Of a stretch of 11,907 nucleotides of DNA, positions 7,997-11,907 are shown piece after piece. The DNA comes from Mageeibacillus sp. UBA3708 (GTDB lineage Bacteria; Bacillota; Clostridia; Saccharofermentanales; Saccharofermentanaceae). How positions within the stretch are numbered: position 1 is the first letter of the stretch; every line of letters begins with the position of its first letter. The notes below the pieces were generated by a model that did not search any database, had not been told where the DNA came from, and saw nothing but the letters and a program-made list of their open reading frames with translations. The position numbers were made by a program, and so were the translations under genes. The DNA is taken from positions 1-11,907 of the forward strand of contig DFIB01000220.1 of the NCBI GenBank assembly GCA_002371375.1. The letters are read 5' to 3'.

Positions 7997-8198
7997 TCAT
8001 GATTTTTTATCTCTTTCATTTGTAGATGCCAGTCTCAGTTTATCAAAAAGCTCTGGTACTCCGTCCTCTTGAAGATAAAGAGACCAGCCATCTGTCAGAT
8101 TCGCCGATATATGAGAGTGCCGTTAAGCTTGTCCTTGCAAGACAGGCCGTACTCCTTGATAAGATACATCAAATATGAAGTGGTCACAAAGATATTAA
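7997..8198 (-). pseudogene. Frameshifted coding remnant downstream of the Imm51-like gene
   Basis: Two protein-like stretches lie in different minus-strand frames. The first runs from about 8202 to a TGA at 8095-8097 and includes VTTSYLMYLIKEYGLSCKDK. The second reads NLTDGWSLYLQEDGVPELFD and continues to a TGA at 7997-7999. Their compositions look coding and they abut without a gap, so I read a single small gene broken by a one- or two-base indel near 8095-8110. The second frame ends with TCATGA, overlapping an ATG that opens a further short frame (MSKKFAAILDLLDGG) which runs into the terminator and stops at 7908. I do not recognise the family. Its place right behind an immunity gene would suit another immunity or toxin-linked gene, but that is inference. 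Confidence 0.4.
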
Positions 8199-8561
8199 TC
8201 AATCCCACTCAATATCTTCGGCATTATCCTCGAGGAATGAATAGATATCATCTTCGTTCTCGAACAACTCTTCTATGATCCCTTTAAACTCTTCTGCCAG
8301 CGCCGTTGTCTCTTCGTTGACATCTTCGATATATACACAATACATGTCTGCTTCAGGATCACTCTCGATAATATCCAGGATCTCCGGATTATTCTTACTT
8401 AAATAACAGTTGAAGAAAGCCTCCCAGTTATAGCCGTTCATATATGCTTCATCACATATCTCATTCATTTTGGTCCCGATCCCCATGATCTTAGGTTCAC
8501 CGACATCGAATAATATGGAGATACTCTCATCATCAACATTCATCTTGACTAAATCTGACAT
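8199..8561 (-). CDS. Imm51-like immunity protein (polymorphic toxin system)
   Basis: This acidic 120-residue cytoplasmic protein has no signal or membrane helix. The start at 8561 is preferred over an in-frame ATG-like codon 24 codons upstream because AAAGGAGGG lies 6 bases before it. The central block (about residues 40-85) reads NGYNWEAFFNCYL, then PEILDIIESDPEADMYCVY, then a charged helical C-terminal part ending EDNAEDIEWD. This matches my memory of the Imm51 pattern (GNGYDW, a hydrophobic helix, an acidic FDPEAxMFxxY core). Imm51 proteins are predicted to neutralise a cognate C-terminal toxin domain of a polymorphic toxin. No toxin gene is in the window, so it may be an orphan or protect against kin. 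It has its own promoter 26 bases upstream, separate from the flavodoxin gene, and ends at the terminator at 7924-7951. The family call rests on motif memory, not a search. Confidence 0.7.
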   Translation of the reverse strand: MSDLVKMNVDDESISILFDVGEPKIMGIGTKMNEICDEAYMNGYNWEAFFNCYLSKNNPEILDIIESDPEADMYCVYIEDVNEETTALAEEFKGIIEELFENEDDIYSFLEDNAEDIEWD

Positions 8562-8586
8562 AGTTTTACCCTCCTTTGACGGATTA

Positions 8587-8595
8587 ATTATACCA
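8587..8595 (-). promoter_or_regulatory. Extended -10 promoter for the Imm51-like gene
   Basis: TGGTATAAT on the minus strand is a perfect -10 hexamer (8587-8592) with the TG extension. It lies 26 bases upstream of the ATG at 8561. No good -35 is seen at 16-18 bases, as is common for extended -10 promoters. It separates the immunity gene from the padR-flavodoxin unit. Confidence 0.6.
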
Positions 8596-8623
8596 TGGAA
8601 GCAGTTCCGCAAATCCCCGAGAG

Positions 8624-9097
8624 TTAACCGCACATCTCAACGAACTTCTTTATTTTATCGTCATTCAGTTGATGATCCTTATGTTTCCTGTCGAGCAATG
8701 ATACCGTGTATTTCACATTAGGAATCCGGTCTTTTAATGCCTCCGCGCATTTTCCGATATCTCCGCCGCCTGATGTTACGATCAGTCCGGTCACTTTTTG
8801 GCATATAGACTCATCTGTCAGGAGCGCATTGATCGCAGGGACACCCTTGCGGTTCCAGACAGGCGTTCCGATAAAGATCTCATCGTAAAGACTAAGGTCT
8901 TTGCCGATCGGTTTTAACTTCGGTATCTTATTGAAGGCGACCTGACCGCCGCCGACCAGAAGACGCGCTGCAAAAGATTTGGGCATCTGTTTTACCGTAT
9001 CGATCCGCAACATATCGCAGCCGAGCTTGTCTGCAATTATCTTAACTGCTTCTTCTGTGTTGCCTGATAATGAATAGTAGATAATTATCCTTCTCAT
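8624..9097 (-). CDS. Flavodoxin-family protein
   Basis: The 157-residue product has a flavodoxin-like fold: first strand RRIIIYYSLSGNTEEAV, where SLSGNTE occupies the FMN phosphate-binding loop, then LYDEIFIGTPVWNRKGVPAI for the second loop near the isoalloxazine ring, and GLIVTSGGGDIGKC for the third. Expected role: FMN-dependent cytoplasmic electron transfer or quinone/nitro reduction; the substrate is not evident. GGGGA lies 8 bases before the ATG, inside the end of padR, and the two genes overlap by 4 bases (ATGA), so they are cotranscribed and probably translationally coupled. A PadR regulator next to a flavodoxin suggests induction by a phenolic, quinone or xenobiotic stress, which is inference. 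Length is normal for short flavodoxins, and no disruption is seen. Confidence 0.88.
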   Translation of the reverse strand: MRRIIIYYSLSGNTEEAVKIIADKLGCDMLRIDTVKQMPKSFAARLLVGGGQVAFNKIPKLKPIGKDLSLYDEIFIGTPVWNRKGVPAINALLTDESICQKVTGLIVTSGGGDIGKCAEALKDRIPNVKYTVSLLDRKHKDHQLNDDKIKKFVEMCG

Positions 9098-9660
9098 CTT
9101 TTATTCCCCATGTACTTTTTGTCTGGCAAAATCCTTTTAGCTTCCGAACACCAGCGAAGATATGCTTCGTATGTCTCTATGCCGAAGGTGACGGTTAAAT
9201 AGTAAAAGACATGATCTCTCTCATTTAATACTTTGCTCAGGTTGTCTTTGTAAGTTCTGAGCACCGCGAGATCAGCTTCCACCTCTTTCTCAAATTCATT
9301 TATCGTGGCGATCGCGGCAACGTTACCTGCGGCGCCTCCGAAATAAACCTTTAAGAGAGTCTCATACTTCAGGCTGTTAGATGACTTCGATTCCGTCAGC
9401 CATCCGAGCAGGCTTTCCCTGCCCTCAGAAGTTATGCTGTAAACGATCCTTTCCCTTCCGGAAGCGTTACTTTTGCTCTTAACTCTTTTGATCAGTCCGT
9501 TCTCCTCCAAAGAAGACAACGCAGGATAAATACTGCCGAAACTTCCCTTCCAGAAATAGCGCAGACTGCCGTCTATCCTTTTCTTGATATCGTATCCTGT
9601 CAGGTTCTCGTGATCGAGCAAGCCGAGGATCACTAGATTCATCTTGTTATCATTTGCCAT
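9094..9660 (-). CDS. PadR-family transcriptional regulator
   Basis: The 188-residue product begins with a PadR winged helix-turn-helix (about 8-85): NLVILGLLDHENLTGYDIKK, then KGSFGSIYPALSSLEENGLI, the highly conserved recognition-helix block, then a wing with SGRERIVYSITSEGRESLLG. Residues about 95-180 form the helical Vir-type C-terminal dimerisation region. GGAG lies 8 bases before the ATG. It heads a two-gene operon with the flavodoxin. The palindrome inside its promoter spacer (9697-9713) indicates autorepression. PadR proteins usually repress detoxification or efflux genes and release DNA upon binding phenolics or drugs; the ligand here is unknown. Confidence 0.93.
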   Translation of the reverse strand: MANDNKMNLVILGLLDHENLTGYDIKKRIDGSLRYFWKGSFGSIYPALSSLEENGLIKRVKSKSNASGRERIVYSITSEGRESLLGWLTESKSSNSLKYETLLKVYFGGAAGNVAAIATINEFEKEVEADLAVLRTYKDNLSKVLNERDHVFYYLTVTFGIETYEAYLRWCSEAKRILPDKKYMGNKR

Positions 9661-9692
9661 GGCAAAGCTCCATATATCAAATCGATATATTG

Positions 9693-9721
9693 ATTGTATA
9701 TCAATTTGATATATCGTGCAA
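9693..9721 (-). promoter_or_regulatory. padR promoter with 17-bp palindromic operator in the spacer
   Basis: On the minus strand, TTGCAC (9716-9721) and TACAAT (9693-9698) are 17 bases apart. The spacer is almost filled by the perfect palindrome TATATCAA-T-TTGATATA (9697-9713). A second, imperfect site with ATATCAA and TTGAT half-words lies at 9671-9694, between promoter and start codon. A repressor here would block polymerase, which fits PadR autoregulation. Confidence 0.65.
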
Positions 9722-9970
9722 CAATTACTTCAATGTAAGATGCATCAGACTACTGTAAATTTAATGTTGGTGTAGCATCGTCTTCATCGGTAGTAATGCT
9801 AACTGCTGCCGGCAATAATGTGTTATAAACTATTGTTGTTTTCGCTTCGCCGAGTTGCGGCAATAACCAGAAGAGATATGTGATCAGTACATAGTCATTA
9901 GGACTAACTTGTGCGATAAACGCCGTATGCTTGATCAGAGCTTCAGCTACGTGCCTTGAAACAATTACTT
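9720..9970. repeat. 11-bp direct repeat flanking the dead toxin frame
   Basis: AACAATTACTT is found at 9720-9730 and 9960-9970, exactly 240 bases apart. On the minus strand both copies continue to GCACG, one after an extra five bases. One copy lies at the start of the toxin remnant, the other at the padR -35 region. It may mark a duplication or recombination scar, or be chance in AT-rich DNA. Apart from the toxin remnant and padR promoter, I see nothing else in 9722-9982. Confidence 0.35.
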
Positions 9971-9983
9971 TGAATTAGGACAT
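9750..9983 (-). pseudogene. Decayed RelE/ParE-type toxin remnant
   Basis: The antitoxin stop overlaps an ATG (TGATG, ATG at 9981-9983), the usual arrangement for a downstream toxin. That ATG is followed by TCC and then TAA, so translation would end after two residues. The same frame continues open for 74 codons and reads FKVIVSRHVAEALIKHTAFI then AQVSPN, a recognisable RelE/ParE N-terminal strand and first helices. After AQVSPN the similarity stops, and the frame ends at a TAG at 9750 without the basic catalytic C-terminal strands. Both the early stop and the lost C terminus would inactivate the mRNA-cleaving or gyrase-targeting toxin. Without a search I cannot say which of these two toxin families it was. 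Confidence 0.7.
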
Positions 9984-10303
9984 CAGATGGCCGCCTTATT
10001 CTCAAAAGATGACTCTTTTGCTTCGGCATCAGCTATGATTCTTTTCATTTCTTCCAATAAACTACGGGCATCTACACCTTCAATCCCTTGTTCTCTTTCC
10101 TGCTTAGCGATTCTAATATCCGGCATGATATTGTCTCCTGCATTCAGCGAAAGATTCAATGGAACTCTTTTCTCACGCACAATCTGAGTAAGGAACATAT
10201 TAATAGTTCCATTCATATTCATCCCTAACTGATCAAGAATCTCTTCAGCCTGAGCCTTGAGTTCAGGATCTATCCGCACGCACATATTTACACTTTTAGC
10301 CAT
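9983..10303 (-). CDS. RelB/DinJ-family antitoxin (orphan)
   Basis: This 106-residue protein starts at the ATG at 10303, preceded by GGGAGG 8 bases upstream; an in-frame GTG three codons earlier lies inside the ribosome site and is rejected. The N terminus, KSVNMCVRIDPELKAQAEEI, followed by LDQLGMNMNGTINMFLTQIV, is the typical RelB/DinJ ribbon-helix-helix domain that binds DNA as a dimer. The C-terminal acidic and basic helix (about 70-106) would have bound the toxin. The toxin frame immediately downstream is broken, so the antitoxin now has no active local partner. It may persist as an autorepressor, an anti-addiction factor against related toxins elsewhere, or simply be on its way to loss. 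Promoter and operator are well preserved. Confidence 0.9.
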   Translation of the reverse strand: MAKSVNMCVRIDPELKAQAEEILDQLGMNMNGTINMFLTQIVREKRVPLNLSLNAGDNIMPDIRIAKQEREQGIEGVDARSLLEEMKRIIADAEAKESSFENKAAI

Positions 10304-10321
10304 ATCAATCACCTCCCTACA

Positions 10322-10355
10322 TGCATATTATATGCAATGTATATACTTTTGTAAA
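10322..10355 (-). promoter_or_regulatory. Antitoxin promoter with overlapping 15-bp palindrome
   Basis: Minus-strand TTTACA (10350-10355), 17 bases, then TATAAT (10327-10332). The perfect palindrome TGCATAT-T-ATATGCA (10322-10336) covers the -10, exactly where an autoregulating ribbon-helix-helix antitoxin would bind. This is the closest match to a consensus promoter in the window. Confidence 0.72.
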
Positions 10356-10358
10356 TGC

Positions 10359-10409
10359 AAGATAATCAATGTCTATATAACACTGCTACAGTTTGTTGTT
10401 GATTATCTT
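10359..10409. repeat. 11-bp perfect inverted repeat between VOC gene and antitoxin
   Basis: AAGATAATCAA (10359-10369) and TTGATTATCTT (10399-10409) are perfect complements around a 29-base loop that itself contains a small ACTG-CTA-CAGT hairpin. The right arm reaches the last base of the VOC stop codon. It has no T-tract, so it is a poor classical terminator; it could be an RNA-stabilising or attenuating structure. Confidence 0.45.
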
Positions 10410-10762
10410 TAAAAATCTGGAGCTGTCATTTCAATGTGATTCCCTTCAGAATCAACTATTTCAACCACCCAATTACCTCTGATCAGAGTTAACGGAAAAC
10501 AGATTTCTTTTCCCTTTATCTTATTCTCCAGAATCGTCTTGGAATCAACACTTAAGCTTGGCAGACAGTTACTACCATACTCATGGGTTTCACCTTTCTT
10601 CTCATAAGCAAACAAACCAAGTCTAAAACCATCTATATCAAACACACTATAAATCTCGTTTTTTTCTGTAACCATCTGATCGAGCAGTTCCTCATAAAAC
10701 TCTATGGCCCGATTCATATCACGTACGCAAATATACAAAGATTCTAATTTCATATTAGTCAT
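10409..10762 (-). CDS. VOC (glyoxalase/bleomycin-resistance) superfamily protein
   Basis: The 117-residue, single-module product has the VOC beta-alpha-beta-beta-beta pattern. The N-terminal [20 protein letters not shown] is the usual first strand and helix, a GFRLGLF strand follows, and the C-terminal [14 protein letters not shown] carries the canonical final acidic residue. The first strand lacks the His usually found as metal ligand, so a glyoxalase reaction is doubtful; ligand sequestration or an unknown isomerase-like activity is possible. The start is ambiguous: ATG at 10762 overlaps the preceding ATPase remnant by 8 bases, while ATG at 10753 begins one base after that remnant's TAA and matches the usual family N terminus better. 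Neither has a ribosome site, so expression probably relies on reinitiation after the upstream remnant. Confidence 0.82.
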   Translation of the reverse strand: MTNMKLESLYICVRDMNRAIEFYEELLDQMVTEKNEIYSVFDIDGFRLGLFAYEKKGETHEYGSNCLPSLSVDSKTILENKIKGKEICFPLTLIRGNWVVEIVDSEGNHIEMTAPDF

Positions 10763-10874
10763 TCATTAGCTTGGATTTACCGGACCTTCTGATTCCTGTA
10801 ATGACCTTGATATCAGGGGTGTTTATCAACTCTGACAGTTCATTCATATAACTGTTGCGCAAAATAATCTTCAT
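10755..10874 (-). pseudogene. Truncated AAA ATPase (AAA_14/DUF4143-like) N terminus
   Basis: A 39-codon frame starts at an ATG with GGAGG 9-10 bases upstream and ends in TAA. It reads [17 protein letters not shown], then [13 protein letters not shown]. This is the N-terminal beta-strand and Walker A motif (GIRRSGKS) of the clostridial ATP-binding proteins that normally continue for about 400 residues with Walker B and a DUF4143 domain. Everything after the P-loop is missing, so it cannot be an active ATPase. The junction with the VOC gene lies at about 10753-10765, suggesting a deletion that joined the ATPase leader to VOC. It retains its own ribosome site and promoter and may now serve as a translated leader. 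Confidence 0.72.
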
Positions 10875-10895
10875 AGACACCGTACCTCCAACACA

Positions 10896-10924
10896 ACATT
10901 AACACTTCTATTCCCCAAAATCAA
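10896..10924 (-). promoter_or_regulatory. Candidate promoter of the ATPase remnant/VOC unit
   Basis: TTGATT (10919-10924), 17 bases, TAATGT (10896-10901) on the minus strand, 22 bases upstream of the ATG at 10874. The -10 is weak. The spacer contains one arm of the 13-bp inverted repeat described separately, so regulation by a protein bound there is plausible. Confidence 0.4.
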
Positions 10925-10948
10925 CACATATGCATTTTTGGGGAATAG
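10908..10948. repeat. 13-bp perfect inverted repeat CTATTCCCCAAAA / TTTTGGGGAATAG
   Basis: Perfect 13-bp arms at 10908-10920 and 10936-10948 surround a 15-base loop. No T-tract follows on either strand. One arm overlaps the spacer of the candidate ATPase/VOC promoter. A third, imperfect copy of the core (TTTGCGGGGTAG) follows at about 10953-10964. Operator, RNA structure, or the leftover end of a lost element are all possible. Confidence 0.6.
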
Positions 10949-11004
10949 CGACATTTGCGGGGTAGAGAGCTGGTTTTATTGCAACACTTTACTCTATCAG
11001 TTAC

Positions 11005-11044
11005 AAAAACCCCCAGAGCACTTCCAATACTCTGAGGGCGTTTT
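11005..11044 (-). terminator. Rho-independent terminator of the anti-sigma-like gene
   Basis: CAGAG/CTCTG plus CCC/GGG pair around one C-A mismatch and an 11-base loop. On the minus strand the stem is followed by GG and TTTTTGT. It lies 27 bases past the stop at 11071. A short T4 on the other strand could make it weakly bidirectional, but no plus-strand gene is near. Confidence 0.75.
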
Positions 11045-11070
11045 AGTCTTATTGGGAAGTATTTATTGAA

Positions 11071-11907
11071 TTAATCAATTTGAGTTAAAAGATAACCAGG
11101 TGCACCAATCTCTCCTTCACGCTCTACAAATCTTGTTATGCTGGATAATTGAGGGCGTCCGTCTGCAGTTGTAGGAACATAGACTTTTCCTGCGGTTACC
11201 TTGTAGTGATGAGTTTCAACACTTCCATCGGTATAAGTTACTTCTATCGTAAGAATAGCACCATCTACTTTATATGTTGTCTCATAGAATGCTTCTTTGG
11301 GGTCATCATTAACACTCCATAATTCTTGGGGGACAGACATTCCAAACGACATTTTCTCATTATATGTTCCCTCAAATGTTTGTCCGGGAACTACTTGGTG
11401 TTCATAATACTCCATACCATCAAGTTCAACATCAGGAAGTGCAAAGAATCCGTCACTCATTGTATTTGTGCTTTGATTCCTTTCAACTTCTTCCGCAGTG
11501 GATGGCGTAGCGTAATAAATATTGCATTTATCAGTTGAAACCTTTACCCTGTCTATATTTTCTCCCGAAATATAGAACCTGTATGCCAAATGGAGCAGAT
11601 CTGCTTGAGATCTGTTCAGCTGGCATAGACCTGCAAAACTTCCTGATGGAGCATCATCAGGCAATTCTGCTGCATTTGCAGTAATGACAAATCTGTTGGT
11701 TTTGGGAATCGCAATTTCGAAAGTTCCGTTTGATGAATTAATCTCAGGAATTATATTTCCTAAGAAAAAACCGCCTGCAACTACCACTAAAAGTGCTGCA
11801 CATACTGCAAGTCCTATTGACAATACTTTCTTTGTGTTCATTTTAGTCACCTTTCTTCGTAATTGGATTTCTGAATCCTCAATTTCTGGAGAAAGAGCTT
11901 GCTTTAA
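11071..11907 (-). CDS. Membrane-anchored anti-sigma-like protein, N terminus outside window
   Basis: The frame is open to the window edge, giving 278 residues. The first residues seen, LKQALSPEIEDSEIQLRRK, resemble the cytoplasmic start of clostridial anti-sigma or sigma-operon membrane proteins (L-x-x-A-L-S-P-x-x-E-x-S-E). They are followed by basic KMNTKK and one transmembrane helix (VLSIGLAVCAALLVVVAGGFF). The remaining 220 residues are an extracytoplasmic, beta-rich domain without a recognised motif; it contains FAIPKTNRF-like and TYKVDGAILTIEVTYTDGS strands. I therefore favour a longer gene over a start at the internal ATG at 11841, although AAAGGTGA precedes that ATG and it could be a real start. 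If anti-sigma, an ECF sigma gene should lie just upstream, outside the window. Function is inferred; the extracytoplasmic domain would be the sensor. Confidence 0.68.
   Translation of the reverse strand, partial: LKQALSPEIEDSEIQLRRKVTKMNTKKVLSIGLAVCAALLVVVAGGFFLGNIIPEINSSNGTFEIAIPKTNRFVITANAAELPDDAPSGSFAGLCQLNRSQADLLHLAYRFYISGENIDRVKVSTDKCNIYYATPSTAEEVERNQSTNTMSDGFFALPDVELDGMEYYEHQVVPGQTFEGTYNEKMSFGMSVPQELWSVNDDPKEAFYETTYKVDGAILTIEVTYTDGSVETHHYKVTAGKVYVPTTADGRPQLSSITRFVEREGEIGAPGYLLTQID

Noticed and set aside
8562..8633. N-terminal extension of the Imm51-like protein
   Set aside because: It overlaps the flavodoxin stop and covers the TATAAT promoter; the ATG at 8561 has the ribosome site.

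Overview
The window looks like chromosome from a low-to-mid GC Clostridia member, probably a gut or rumen Lachnospiraceae/Oscillospiraceae relative. The grounds are GGAGG-type ribosome sites, AT-rich promoters, a lipoprotein subtilase with stacked BIG2 domains, a PadR/flavodoxin pair, a RelB/DinJ antitoxin and an anti-sigma-like membrane protein. No 16S or marker gene is present, so this placement is inference. Every gene I can support lies on the minus strand, so transcription runs from high to low coordinates.

From the right: a membrane-anchored anti-sigma-like protein (11071-11907, N terminus outside the window) ends at a hairpin terminator. A 190-base gap follows, holding a 13-bp inverted repeat and a candidate promoter. 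Next is a 39-codon remnant of an AAA ATPase that stops just after its Walker A motif and runs directly into a VOC-family gene. Then comes a RelB/DinJ antitoxin with an operator-like promoter. The toxin reading frame behind it is dead: a stop at codon 3 and loss of family similarity after about 25 codons. Next is a padR-flavodoxin operon whose promoter has a 17-bp palindrome between -35 and -10. It is followed by an orphan Imm51-like immunity gene with its own extended -10 promoter, a frameshifted coding remnant and a strong terminator. This right half reads as an accessory region with repeated gene decay.

The left half is dominated by one 1973-residue lipoprotein: a catalytically intact S8 subtilase with a prodomain, beta-helix, Fn3/Ig-like domains, three BIG2 domains, a C-terminal module and an acidic tail. 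An AT-rich, repeat-dense upstream region probably regulates it. Behind it, with a separate extended -10 promoter and a good ribosome site, is a 37-codon peptide gene with an EFETEDVIATS-type motif. Three bases further is a GTG-started, membrane-anchored Ser/Thr-rich protein, and then a MATE-family transporter cut by the window edge. A protease, a small peptide, a surface stalk protein and a transporter in this order is the best candidate for an undescribed system here, though joint function is only inferred.
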